A stretch of DNA of 64,000 nucleotides from UBA4733 sp036734945 (GCA_036734945.1 DAIMXP010000002.1:89580-153579), one strand, 5' to 3'; counted from the stretch's first letter, positions 8,081 to 16,223 are shown. Translations and numbers: made by a program. The notes: a model not told the origin generated them from the sequence alone.

Positions 8081-8497
8081 ATGCCAGGAGCACCGTCGGT
8101 CAATGTGCGGCCGTTGTCGCCAAAGCGGGACATTCCCGGTATCCTCTGGTCTTATACGCCGACATTGGGCGACGTTGGTGACGAGGCGTACTTGGGGCGC
8201 ATCGTAGTGGAGGTTACCGATGACGCAGAAAGGGTCGTGTTTATCGGTGTGAATGAGTCGATCGCTCGGCGGGCTGCAGCAGCCCTACAAGGAGGACATT
8301 CGTTTCCGCGGTCGGCCACCATTTGGCCGACAGTACCGATTACCGGAGCGGTACCCTCCGGGCAAATATATCGAGGGAGGGTGATTCTGGAATTCTGGAG
8401 TTCTACTATGAACATCGCGGTCTCAGAACTCGGCGGAAGAGCCGCCGAGTTGGTACTGCGCGCAGGCAAGGTGCTGGAGTCCTTCCCGGCTGCGTAG
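8081..8497 (+). CDS. Cassette-associated protein of unknown family, internally duplicated (copy A)
   Basis: 138 residues with no signal peptide. I do not recognise the family. Two half-repeats are visible: AYLGRIVVEVTDDAERVVFI...RRAAAAL and IYRGRVILEFWSSTMNIAVS...AELVLRAGKVL. Both follow Y-x-G-R-I/V-x-x-E-hydrophobic-aromatic, then a strand and a helix. Paralogues sit at 13100 and (broken) 15158. In cassettes 2 and 3 the gene lies between MauD-like and Cys-rich genes, so a cytoplasmic helper, precursor-binding protein or regulator is possible. RBS GAGAGAGGA precedes the ATG by about 13 bp. Confidence 0.6.
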   Translation: MPGAPSVNVRPLSPKRDIPGILWSYTPTLGDVGDEAYLGRIVVEVTDDAERVVFIGVNESIARRAAAALQGGHSFPRSATIWPTVPITGAVPSGQIYRGRVILEFWSSTMNIAVSELGGRAAELVLRAGKVLESFPAA

Positions 8498-8661
8498 TAC
8501 TGGATGGGTAGACACCGACGTGAGTCGTTGCGTGGCCGGTGCATGCGCAACCGATGCGGTGGTACCTGTGTGCCGTATCTGTTTGGCGAATGCGGCAGTA
8601 AGAAAGCGTGGCAAGAGTGAGCGGCCTGGCATTGGGCGGTGGCAGGATCGGAGGAACTTCG

Positions 8662-9021
8662 ATGAACGAGAAGCTGACTGTGCTGGATCGACTGACGAGG
8701 TCTGCGGCATTACGGCTGTCACGTCGTCGTCTTGGTGGGAAAGTGCTGACAGCTGGTCTCCTTGCAGCGCTCGTACAGTTATTCGGGTTGGGTGTGCTGC
8801 CTGCCTATGCCATCACCTGCTGCGGTGATCCCTATTGCAAAGACTGCAGTGTGACATGCAGTGGCTGTGCGTGCGGCGGCACGTATAGCGGCGTGGTTTG
8901 TAGTCCAAACGGGCTGTACTGTGCGGATGACACTTGTCCCGATTGCTACGGTTATCTCTATAAGTGCTGTGCTTACGCGTGTAATAGCGGCTGCACAGGC
9001 GGATATTTGTCGGTATGCTGA
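8662..9021 (+). CDS. Exported Cys-rich small protein, 16 Cys (cassette 2)
   Basis: 119 residues. The leader (about 50 residues) carries VLDRLTRSAALRLSRRRLGG, a hydrophobic core and an end at PAYA. The mature part (about 69 residues) has 16 Cys and no Trp. It includes ITCCGDPYCKDC and CSPNGLYCADDTCPDC; the C-S-P-N-G-x-Y-C motif recurs in the protein at 14603. GGAGGAAC precedes the ATG. A longer frame from 8608 exists but lacks an RBS and a sensible leader. Probably a secreted disulfide-rich or metal-binding protein; function unknown. Confidence 0.68.
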   Translation: MNEKLTVLDRLTRSAALRLSRRRLGGKVLTAGLLAALVQLFGLGVLPAYAITCCGDPYCKDCSVTCSGCACGGTYSGVVCSPNGLYCADDTCPDCYGYLYKCCAYACNSGCTGGYLSVC

Positions 9022-9269
9022 AGATGGTCCGTGGAAGGAACGGGATGTCGCGCCGATGGTGATCGGCAGCGCCGCCATGAGTGGCATGAGCAACTGCTCC
9101 ATCTGATCTTGGGCTGTTGTCACACTGGTGCTGTATGCTCCACATGCCCCCGTACAGGAGCCTTTGGAGATATCGTGGTGAGAAGAAGCATGAAGATTTC
9201 CGGTAGGTTTTCTAGAACGTCTCAACCGGGTAGTTGCCGAAGTGCCTATGTCGTTATGGCGTCTATATA

Positions 9270-9626
9270 ATGGCAATATTCTTCCTAATCAGCCATCTAA
9301 TTAGTGGGATATTATTTCTGGAAGCTGCAGACGAAGCCACAGTCGCGGCTTCGTTGACTACTGCGACAATGTCAGCCACGACAACGTCCGCCCAGGTTGC
9401 AAATGTCTATCATTGTTATGTATCATCCTATGCGTATTCACCAGGGGAAGCGGAAAATTTTCCTCCTCAATGGAGAGGGCAGCCGCCTGTGAGTATCGAT
9501 CATGAGCACACTGTTGTATCTTCCTACTACGTTTTGCCTCTGCCATCGACCAGCGAGTGTGTCTGGAGAGATTCGCGGGGCGCACATGTCCAGTTGAGAC
9601 AGCTTCGGGAGGCTCCTGGAGACTAA
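9270..9626 (+). CDS. Possible small exported protein, unrecognised
   Basis: An open frame of 118 residues from an ATG at 9270 with a hydrophobic N-terminus (MAIFFLISHLISGILFLEA) that could be a signal peptide, then a low-complexity Thr/Ala/Ser stretch and only two Cys. Base composition is clearly less GC-rich than the neighbours. There is no good RBS and no family match. It could equally be non-coding sequence between cassettes. Confidence 0.3.
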   Translation: MAIFFLISHLISGILFLEAADEATVAASLTTATMSATTTSAQVANVYHCYVSSYAYSPGEAENFPPQWRGQPPVSIDHEHTVVSSYYVLPLPSTSECVWRDSRGAHVQLRQLREAPGD

Positions 9627-9773
9627 TACTCGTTGCTGCTGCGAAATGAACGTGGCCTGCGACGATATACTTGAGATTGCTGGCTATGAGTCCCCAGCCG
9701 ACATGAGGAAAAAACGCCAGGGCTGCAATCGTTGCATTCGCGGAAGGAGCGTCGGCAAGGTTAGAGCATGCCA

Positions 9774-9789
9774 CGTGAACGTGTTCACG
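9774..9789. promoter_or_regulatory. 16-bp palindrome CGTGAACGTGTTCACG
   Basis: CGTGAAC and GTTCACG flank a 2-bp centre. It lies in the gap (9627-9835) before the end of the convergent methyltransferase gene. Nothing else is recognisable in this gap. It could be an operator or part of a weak bidirectional terminator; there is no T tract. Confidence 0.35.
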
Positions 9790-9835
9790 CGCGGTTTGCG
9801 CAGCCTGCCGGCGCCGGATCCGACATGGAGGCGTG

Positions 9836-11332
9836 TTACGCCGGCGGTACTGTACCTTTCACGAACTCGGTCGGGCTCAGGATGGTGCGATCTTCCGGCG
9901 TTGTCTTCGCGCACATCTCTCGTCCACGGCGCTTGAGTTCCTCGACGACATCTTGACGCGCCTTCCAAGGCAGCAGCTCCAATTGGCGCTGGAAGAGGCT
10001 GACGCCGTGGACGAGAAACGCCACGGAGATTTCGGGGTCCAGCAGCCGCCAGGGAACGTCGCGGAGGATCGTCTGCACGTCCTGCAGCCCCGCCTCCCGG
10101 AAGCACTGCGCCGTCTCGCCGGGCACTGGGAGACGTCCGGGGAGGAGCGGCGGCGAGCCGCCCTTGCTATGCTGCCGGGCGAGGTCCAAGATCGGAGCGA
10201 ACCACTCCCGGCACCAGGGCTGATCGAGGGAGAATTGGCATGCTGACCACACCGCAACAGCACCACCGGACTTCGTCACACGCCGCATCTCCGTCAGCGC
10301 TCGCGGCGCCTCCGTGAGGTGGAGGAAGGACGTGCCCACGGTAGCAGCGAAGGCGCCGTCGCGGAACATGGGCAAGTGCTCGGCCGCTGCCCGGGTGAAG
10401 GTGACGTTACGGGCGTGCCGCTGCTTGGCCTTCGCCTTTGCCCGCTCCAGCATGCCGGGGGCGGGGTCTGTGGCGACGATCGAGCCGGTCGGTCCGATGG
10501 CCTCCCACAGCCCGCCCTCGAAGGTCTGGGTGGCCATGCCGCAGCCTACCTCCAGCACCTTGCCGCCGATGGGCAGCGACGCGAAGGCGGTAAATGCCTT
10601 GCGGCCTTCCAGGGCATCCGGCACCATTTGGGCGACCCGGGTGTCCCAATCCGCGAAGAGGTTGAACTGAGACAGGTAGATCAGCTGGAGCCGCCGCTCC
10701 AGGTAGCCGGAGGACTCCAGGACCTGACGCACCTCGTGGTAGTGCGCCTCGCCGAACGTGGTCTGCACCACTACCCGCCGCCCATCTCGCACCTCCATGG
10801 CGAGGAGGCCGGCGGCGATGCCGCCCAACAGTTCATCGTTGAGGGCATAGCCGACCCAGGGGCGGTGCAGTTTGCCGCGTACGAAGTCCTCTTCGGCGAT
10901 AGCCCCGTAGTGGCGGACGGCGGTGTGGTTCTCGGCGAAGGTGACGACGCCGTAGACCCGCACCAGGGCCCCGAAGCCGCGCGCGGCGACGAAGCGGCGC
11001 ACGCGGGCGATCGCCATGGCTGCGAGGTCGGGACTGACGCGGATGCGCCCGAGTGTCTCGTGCGCGGCGGCTGCGGCCGTGGAGACGAGCGTCTCGTGGG
11101 CAGCCGTCCGCCCCATACGGATGGGGGCGGGGTAGCCGTCGAGAACCTGAGTGCGCAGGGGCTCCTTCCAGTGATCGACAGCGAGTTGGGCCGCCTCCTG
11201 AGCGAGCTGGTCCTGGCTGTCGAAGGCGATATATTCCTGTTCCAGCCCGGCGAGCCAGGGATCCACAATCAGGCCGTCCGCCAGGAAGGCGCGCAGGTCG
11301 TCCTCCAGGCCGACCAAGAGCGGCGGCGGCAT
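9836..11332 (-). CDS. SAM-dependent methyltransferase with an N-terminal domain of unknown function
   Basis: 498 residues. The C-terminal half is a class I methyltransferase: motif I KVLEVGCGMATQTFEG, acidic strand-2 end SIVATDPAPGMLERAKAKAK, post-motif AAAEHLPMFRDGAFAATV and a late WRLLDPEISVAF segment. The first ~240 residues form a helical domain I cannot name. A good RBS (AGGAGGAAGGAG) precedes the ATG at 11332. The gene lies between two Cys-rich cassettes and is divergent from the pseudo-receiver regulator at 11382, sharing a ~50-bp promoter region. It could modify a small molecule or peptide linked to the cassettes, but nothing in the sequence proves this. Confidence 0.7.
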   Translation of the reverse strand: MPPPLLVGLEDDLRAFLADGLIVDPWLAGLEQEYIAFDSQDQLAQEAAQLAVDHWKEPLRTQVLDGYPAPIRMGRTAAHETLVSTAAAAAHETLGRIRVSPDLAAMAIARVRRFVAARGFGALVRVYGVVTFAENHTAVRHYGAIAEEDFVRGKLHRPWVGYALNDELLGGIAAGLLAMEVRDGRRVVVQTTFGEAHYHEVRQVLESSGYLERRLQLIYLSQFNLFADWDTRVAQMVPDALEGRKAFTAFASLPIGGKVLEVGCGMATQTFEGGLWEAIGPTGSIVATDPAPGMLERAKAKAKQRHARNVTFTRAAAEHLPMFRDGAFAATVGTSFLHLTEAPRALTEMRRVTKSGGAVAVWSACQFSLDQPWCREWFAPILDLARQHSKGGSPPLLPGRLPVPGETAQCFREAGLQDVQTILRDVPWRLLDPEISVAFLVHGVSLFQRQLELLPWKARQDVVEELKRRGREMCAKTTPEDRTILSPTEFVKGTVPPA

Positions 11333-11381
11333 CAGGCACTCCTTCCTCCTGGGGAAGACGTGGGCGGACGCTCCCCGATTA

Positions 11382-12122
11382 TTGCGAGTGTATGCTATCC
11401 TCGTTGGCAAACCTCGGGGCCGGCGGCGCCACTCCCTCACGCAAAGCCGGTTCTTGCTCACCACGAGTCGGCACTTCCGGTCGCTCCTAGATGAGATCCT
11501 CCTGCAGTACGACCTCACGGCGACGTCGGCCACGTTGCGGGCGGCGCTGGAAGACCGGGAGCAGCCGGTCGTGCTCCTGCACGTCGAGCGCTGGGATACG
11601 GAGGCGGCGGGCCTCGTTGGGCGTCTGCTGGAGAGCACACCGCACGTCTACGTCATCTGTCCGCAGGCGGCCGATCTGCGCGTCGTCATCACCGTCTTGA
11701 AGACCGCCGCCGCCGATGCAACCGCTGACACCCCGCTGGCATAGCATGCCCTCGCGCTCAAGATTCGGCGGGTCGTGCGGGAACCGGAGCCCTGGCAGTG
11801 GCAGCTTGGTAGCCGCCGCTTCGTCCCGGCGGAAGGCCGTCTGTACGATCAGGGAAAGCGTATTGCGTTGACGGCAGCGGAGGTGCGGCTGCTCCGGCGG
11901 CTCTGCCTGGTCAGCGGAACGGAACCGCCCGGACGGTTGACGGTGGAGCAACTGGCATGGGAATTGGGCGGTAAGGCGACCAGCCGCGTGTCTTCGGCCC
12001 GCAACTACATCACGCAATTGCGGCGCAAGCTGGGCGATGATCCCAAAAAGCCGGTGATTCTCCGGCGCGACCGGGACGGGTATTGGGTCATCCTCGGCCT
12101 CCTCCCGGAACCATTGCATTGA
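11382..12122 (+). pseudogene. Response-regulator-like gene with in-frame TAG; winged helix from 11775
   Basis: One frame reads: a receiver-like part (HFRSLLDEILLQYDLTATSA, VVLLHVERWDTEAAGLVG, DLRVVITVLKTAAADA), a TAG at 11742-11744, the linker ALALKIRRVVREP typical of receiver ends, and an OmpR-type winged helix to 12122 (LTAAEVRLLRRLC, VEQLAWELGG, SSARNYITQLRRKLGDDP, DGYWVILGLL). The normal phosphoacceptor LLDVE is LLHVE and the acidic pair near the start is absent, so it would not be phosphorylated. The winged helix may be made alone from a GTG at 11775, or by TAG readthrough. A relic of the same domain lies at 7216. Candidate regulator of the cassettes. Confidence 0.6.
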
Positions 12123-12153
12123 CAGCACCGGGCCACCCCAACGCAACCCCCAA

Positions 12154-12206
12154 TTGCAAATTTGTCGTTATTGCAAGGCCAAAGTTGCAGCATCCTGTCG
12201 TAGACT
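12154..12206 (+). promoter_or_regulatory. Cassette promoter/operator box, copy 3
   Basis: TTGCAA at 12154 and 12171, TTGC at 12185 and the -10-like TAGACT at 12201. The spacings match the boxes at 3932 and 7355 base for base, including the CCTGTCGTA segment just before the -10. It follows the winged-helix stop by about 30 bp and precedes the truncated MauE-like gene. Confidence 0.55.
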
Positions 12207-12264
12207 TCTGGGAACCTATCCCCTGGTACGGGCCTGATCGCAGATCCTGCGGGGAGGACCGGGT

Positions 12265-12411
12265 ATGACGTCGAGTGGTCTCACCGAGGTGCAGCTGGCG
12301 CTGGGGCTGATCTTTCTCATCTCCGCCGGGGCCAAACTGCGCAACACGGCCGCTTTTGTGCGCGGACTGGCGGATTATGATGTCAAACTCTTCTCGATGA
12401 TGGCCACATAG
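12265..12411 (+). pseudogene. Truncated MauE-like gene (first 48 residues)
   Basis: From the ATG at 12265 (GGGGAGGA upstream), 48 codons read LTEVQLALGLIFLISAGAKL, then FVRGLADYDV, and stop at a TAG (12409). This aligns with the start of the MauE-like protein at 4042 (VQLVLRLTLGLIFLASALAKL, FVRGVLDYQV). The remaining three quarters, including the Cys-X-Cys motif, are deleted. The downstream MauD-like gene starts 30 bp later with its own RBS, so the deletion kept the operon readable. Confidence 0.72.
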
Positions 12412-12441
12412 TGCGGTAGTACTATATGTTGAGGAGCATCT

Positions 12442-13011
12442 ATGAGCGGTCTTTGGCTAGTCTCGTACGTTGTCATGTGGATCACTATTCTGCTCGTCGT
12501 TGCCTTGCTAATTGGAATCCTAAGGCATATTGGAATATTGTACGAACAGAGCGGCCGGCACCGAGCGTCGACTGATCTTCGTGCAGGTCAGGTTCTTCCT
12601 GACCTCACCTTGAGTACCTTCGACGGAAGTCGTCTCCGCATATCTCATTTTGCGGGACATGCGACACATTTCGTGGTTGTGGCTCCTAACTGTTCAGCTT
12701 GCGGCGAGTTGCTGAGTCGCTTGCAAAAAGCAGCCAGCGACGACAGCGGTGCCATGGAACGACACGTCATCGTGAGCATGGGAAATCGGGCGGCCACGGC
12801 GGAATTACTTCAAGTGGCCGGAATGGTGCCTAATAGCTCGGTTCTAATTGATGAAGATGAGAAGATCAAAGGGGCTTGGGGAGTTCGGGCTACTCCGGTC
12901 ACACTGGAAGTTGACGAACAACTGAAAGTACTTAGGCAGATCATAGGTGCCGCCGACCTACGTCAACTTCCTCCACTAGTGCAACTCAGCGGAGCGCCGC
13001 AAGCAAACTAG
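12442..13011 (+). CDS. MauD-like membrane-anchored thioredoxin (cassette 3)
   Basis: 189 residues: anchor at about 4-27 (LVSYVVMWITILLVVALLIG), RHIGILYEQ, then a thioredoxin-like domain with C84-S-A-C87 (VVAPNCSACGEL) and the cis-Pro strand VRATPVTLEVDEQ. Good RBS GAGGAG. It is closest to the copy at 7444 in the anchor and in the late DEDEKIKGAWG segment. The upstream MauE partner is truncated. The last 30 bases of this gene recur at 13660-13689, a footprint of unequal recombination. Confidence 0.74.
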   Translation: MSGLWLVSYVVMWITILLVVALLIGILRHIGILYEQSGRHRASTDLRAGQVLPDLTLSTFDGSRLRISHFAGHATHFVVVAPNCSACGELLSRLQKAASDDSGAMERHVIVSMGNRAATAELLQVAGMVPNSSVLIDEDEKIKGAWGVRATPVTLEVDEQLKVLRQIIGAADLRQLPPLVQLSGAPQAN

Positions 13012-13099
13012 CATCCGCTCCCGTAGAGCGAGAGGTGACTCAACAGCCAGATGGGCAGGTATTGCAGATCCTGTGTAGGCGGAAAGTTGAGGTGAGGCG

Positions 13100-13546
13100 A
13101 TGGCTACCGGTTCAAGTGGCCTAATCCCGGCGGTAGTCCCTATGCCAGGTTCCGGCCGGTCATCACCGGTTGCAGCTGTTCCAGGAGTCTGGGCGCACTT
13201 CACGACCCTTGGGACTGTAGCCGGTGAGCAGTATCTGGGACGCATCGTGGTCGAACTGTTCGATGGGCGTGATCCCCCCGCGGTGGCCTTCATTGGCGCA
13301 GATCGACAACTCGTTGAACGCGCAGTCGCCGCCTTGGGTGGGGGGGATGTGCCAGGGCCGGAACCTGCTATGTGGCCAGCCGGATCAATCATCGTCCCCA
13401 GCGAGCCAGCCGCAGCGTATCGCGGGCGGATCATGATGGAGTTTTGGCAAAGAACGGTGAAAGTTACCGCGTCGGGATCTGCTGGCAATACGGCGGATCT
13501 TGTCCAGCGAGCACTTCAGGCTTTGCAACGGGTTGGAGCGAGGTAG
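13100..13546 (+). CDS. Cassette-associated protein of unknown family, internally duplicated (copy B)
   Basis: 148 residues, paralogue of the protein at 8081. The half-repeats are clear: QYLGRIVVELFDGRDPPAVA...VERAVAALGG and AYRGRIMMEFWQRTVKVTAS...DLVQRALQALQ. The Pro/Gly/Ser-rich N-terminus of about 30 residues differs from copy A. No signal peptide and no Cys, so it is probably cytoplasmic. It has a GAGGTGAG RBS and lies between the MauD-like and Cys-rich genes. Function unknown. Confidence 0.62.
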   Translation: MATGSSGLIPAVVPMPGSGRSSPVAAVPGVWAHFTTLGTVAGEQYLGRIVVELFDGRDPPAVAFIGADRQLVERAVAALGGGDVPGPEPAMWPAGSIIVPSEPAAAYRGRIMMEFWQRTVKVTASGSAGNTADLVQRALQALQRVGAR

Positions 13547-13659
13547 CTGCTCTTTGTCGCCTTCCGACTTCGTACGAGACTAGTTCAACTGGAGCGTCCT
13601 TCTGTAAAGACAAGTGGTGGGTGGCGTCGCTTAGCTCCTGATGTTCAATTGCCAAAACG

Positions 13660-13689
13660 CAGCGGAGTACCGCAAGCAAACAAGCATCC
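13660..13689 (+). pseudogene. Relic of a MauD-like 3' end
   Basis: These 30 bases (CAGCGGAG, two changes, CCGCAAGCAAAC, one change, AGCATCC) match the stop region of the MauD-like gene at 12987-13016. Read in frame, the surroundings give VQLPKRSGVPQAN against VQLSGAPQAN. A second MauD-like gene seems once to have stood here, directly before the Cys-rich gene at 13714. The surrounding gap 13547-13713 holds no other gene. Confidence 0.6.
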
Positions 13690-13713
13690 TCATTTAGTCG
13701 GGGGAGAGGCCGG

Positions 13714-14103
13714 ATGGATATGACCAGGCACGACGTGACAGACAGACTCGGCGATCAACGCGCGGAACTGGGAGCATTCGATCGACTGACCAAAGCAACA
13801 GCGCTAGCATTGTCTCGGCGGCGAGTGCTAGTCGCTGGAGTGGTTACCTGGGCGGTACAACTGCTCGGCGTCGAGATCGCCAGCGCAAACGCATGCGAGT
13901 ACGGGTGCAACACTTGCTGCTTCGCTGCATGCGGGAATTGCGGCGTTTGTCCACCGGGAGGTGCCATGTGTTGCAGCTCAGGCGGCGTTTGCCAATCGGT
14001 TCCTTGCTGCAGGTGCGGAAGTTGTGGCGCATGTGGCTACTTTAGTCTTTGCTTCAAGGTCTGTGATGATGGCTGTAGTGAGACTTGGTGCCCCGCATGC
14101 TAG
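13714..14103 (+). CDS. Exported Cys-rich small protein, 20 Cys (cassette 3)
   Basis: 129 residues. The leader is about 58 residues with AFDRLTKATALALSRRRVLV and the hydrophobic WAVQLLGVEIASA. The mature part (about 70 residues) has 20 Cys, among them CNTCCFAACGNCGVC and CCRCGSCGACGYFSLCFKVC, and one Trp (SETWCPAC). A very good RBS (GGGGGAGAG) precedes the ATG; a second ATG six bases later is possible. The even number of Cys fits full disulfide pairing. Not a recognised family. Confidence 0.68.
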   Translation: MDMTRHDVTDRLGDQRAELGAFDRLTKATALALSRRRVLVAGVVTWAVQLLGVEIASANACEYGCNTCCFAACGNCGVCPPGGAMCCSSGGVCQSVPCCRCGSCGACGYFSLCFKVCDDGCSETWCPAC

Positions 14104-14602
14104 GCGACACGCAGTGTTATGGCGATGGAGCGGCATGATCATTAGCAGAGGAGGCTTGGTCGGCGCCTGGAAAGAGTCCGCTCGGATGAAGACACTCCAT
14201 CAAGTTGAACGCCCTCGCGGTAGCGCGGGGAGTGTTGTTCCACTTCGGATGCGCGTCTCTGAATCTGGTGGATGAGCGGGAAGCACCCTGTCTCTGCCGA
14301 TCTGGCCAACCAAGCGCAGGAGGCACCTTGAATGGTGGGATCGTGGAAAAGATGGTGACTGAATTGCTCGGGCAGGCGAAGTACCAATGCAACGGCGCCC
14401 AAGTACGCGCCGACGCAGCGAGATTGAAGCCGGGGAGTCTGCTAAGAGAATCACGCTGATGATCGGTCGCCGCTCATTGATGGCGGAAGGTGTGCGTGTA
14501 ACCAGAGAAGCCATTGAGATGCGACAGAATTGACAGTTGGCACCAATTGGCCCAGCGCTGTTGGGCGATTGGGCGTCACCGCCTTAGAAAGGAGCGATTA
14601 CC
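14104..14602. other. Gap between two Cys-rich genes
   Basis: About 500 bp with no supported gene. Small open frames exist but carry neither an RBS nor family resemblance. Given the relics at 7216, 12265 and 13660, this is likely another place where cassette genes were lost, but I could not align it to any of them. GAAAGGAG at its end is the RBS of the next gene. Confidence 0.45.
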
Positions 14603-15019
14603 ATGGAACCCGATGCCGCGGCCACGCAATGGAGCGCGGCCCTTCGCAAATCCGGTACCTTCGATCGGCTGATCAAGGCTACGGCGATCAGGCTGTCTCG
14701 TCGCCGCTTCGCCGGGAATGTGCTGGCCGCGACAGCGGCCGCCTGGGCGGTGCAGCTATTAGGCTTCCCTACGCCCCCCGTATATGCATTTGACTGCACC
14801 AATTGCAATTGCTGTACCGGTGTCTGTAGCTGCCTATACGCCCCCGCGAGTTGTTGTAGCCCGAATGGTGTCTACTGCTACTCGGGAGATTGCACTTGTC
14901 AGGGTCGAGACTGTCAGTGCGGATGCTTTGCAATGTTCTTCAACGTCTGCAATGACGGATCACATGCCACGAGTTGCCCGGCCTGCAACTACCCTTGTCC
15001 AACCTGCAACCCTTGTTGA
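14603..15019 (+). CDS. Exported Cys-rich small protein, 20 Cys (cassette 4)
   Basis: 138 residues. Leader of about 62 residues: TFDRLIKATAIRLSRRRFAG, then AAAWAVQLLG and an end at PVYA. The mature part has 20 Cys and no Trp, including CTNCNCCTGVCSC, CCSPNGVYCYSGDCTC and a C-terminal array CPACNYPCPTCNPC. The leader is closest to that of the gene at 13714 (shared WAVQLLG), and the CSPNG motif is shared with 8662. It has no MauE or MauD gene next to it; a broken copy of the unknown duplicated-domain gene follows. Confidence 0.68.
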   Translation: MEPDAAATQWSAALRKSGTFDRLIKATAIRLSRRRFAGNVLAATAAAWAVQLLGFPTPPVYAFDCTNCNCCTGVCSCLYAPASCCSPNGVYCYSGDCTCQGRDCQCGCFAMFFNVCNDGSHATSCPACNYPCPTCNPC

Positions 15020-15157
15020 GACAAGTCTGACCTCTTACGAAAATTCTCGAAGTGGGGGAAGTGTGTTTCTTCTCGCGAGAGAGCAAGCGGGTTCTGGGTT
15101 GACGGTTACAGCAGAGCGTCAATGAGCGGTGAGGTAAAGCTTCGAGGAGGTGGCATA

Positions 15158-15601
15158 ATGTCAGGAGTCGGTTATCAGCCAACATTCGCGCCAGTACGAG
15201 TGCCCCAACAATGGATCGCCCGAATAGGCCCGAGTAGTAGTCCCGCCGTTTGGTCATTGGTTCCGACATTGGGGCGGGTGGCTAGCGAGAAGTATTTGGG
15301 CCGCATCGTGGTAGAGGTCTTCGACACTGGAGGTAAAATCGCCCTGCTTGGCATCGGGAAGGAATACATCCCACGGGCGATCGCGGCTCTGCAACAGACG
15401 GGGGCATTGCCGCACGAGACGACAGTTTGGCCTTCCGAACCAATCATGGGCCACCAATTACCCGACCAGACCTACCGTGGCTGAGTTGTCGTTGAGATGT
15501 GGGAGGTGGGTACTAAAGTGAATGGATCGTCCAGCACCGATGCGAGCGTAAGCTTGTTGCATCGAGCCAGCGAGGCCTTGAGGATTTTCCCTATCCTGTG
15601 A
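15158..15601 (+). pseudogene. Cassette-associated unknown protein, copy C, interrupted by in-frame TGA
   Basis: Start ATG at 15158 after GAGGAGG. The first half reads KYLGRIVVEVFDTGGKIALL...PRAIAALQQ, as in copies A and B. A TGA at 15482-15484 replaces the Arg of the second Y-R-G-R motif (QTYRG, stop, VVVEMWEVGTKVN). The same frame then continues with second-half sequence (LLHRASEALRIFPIL) to a TGA at 15599. A single CGA-to-TGA change explains it. The frame is otherwise intact, so the mutation is recent, is recoded, or the first half suffices. Confidence 0.68.
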
Positions 15602-15998
15602 GAACGACTTCGGCCATCCCCACAATCCTGGGCCAAGTGATGACCAGGAGGACAGCATTGGCGCGCCAGAGTTCATTCACCTCGGGCTGAAAGGCGGACG
15701 TGCGAACGCTCCTCCGAGATGGAAGTCCACAACGGGTCGCGTCCCGCGGAACTGTGGTCATGCCGTCCGCTTGGATGTTGGCTGGTACCTGCGGCGTTTG
15801 CGCGGCGCCGTGCAAAGGAACATGGACCAGATGAAGCAACAGGCCCGCCTTGCTTCGCCCGTGCGCTGCGTTGGTTGCATGCCTTCCGCGAATGCCGGTC
15901 CGGGCGGCCCCTCCGAGCTCAGCGGAGCCGTGGGCGACACCGCCCAGGCGGTGGCAGGCCTCGCACTTGACAACGTGGCCGAACAGGAAGGCTCCGGG

Positions 15999-16223
15999 TC
16001 AGCAGCAGGAACATCCACATCGGCCAGTGCGCATGCGGTCGCGGTAGCTGCGCCGAAAGGCGGTGACGTAGCCGGGCAGGCCCACCGCATGGCAGTGCAT
16101 GTTCCCCTGCCCGATCGGCCCACGCAACTCACATTCAGGCTGGTGGCAGAAGTGGTCCTGCCGGTCCAACGCCAGCTCCCCATGCTCCTCATGGATACGT
16201 CCTTGATGGATACGTCCTTGCAA
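15999..16223 (-). pseudogene. Possible zinc-finger/transposase-like fragment
   Basis: About 74 residues with FCHQPECELRGPIGQGNMHC followed by Arg-rich sequence ending in CGCSCC. It resembles the zinc-ribbon start of some transposase-linked HTH proteins (C-x4-C...G...GN). There is no RBS and no continuation. The rest of the gap 15602-16367 shows nothing convincing except a 2x tandem repeat GGATACGTCCTTGAT near 16192-16219. Weak call. Confidence 0.25.

Noticed and set aside
10319..11494. 391-codon plus-strand frame over the methyltransferase
   Set aside because: Antisense to a gene with clear SAM motifs; no domain.
14205..14459. Possible broken copy of the duplicated-domain protein in the gap before cassette 4
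   Set aside because: Only a short GGIVE-like match; no consistent alignment in any frame.
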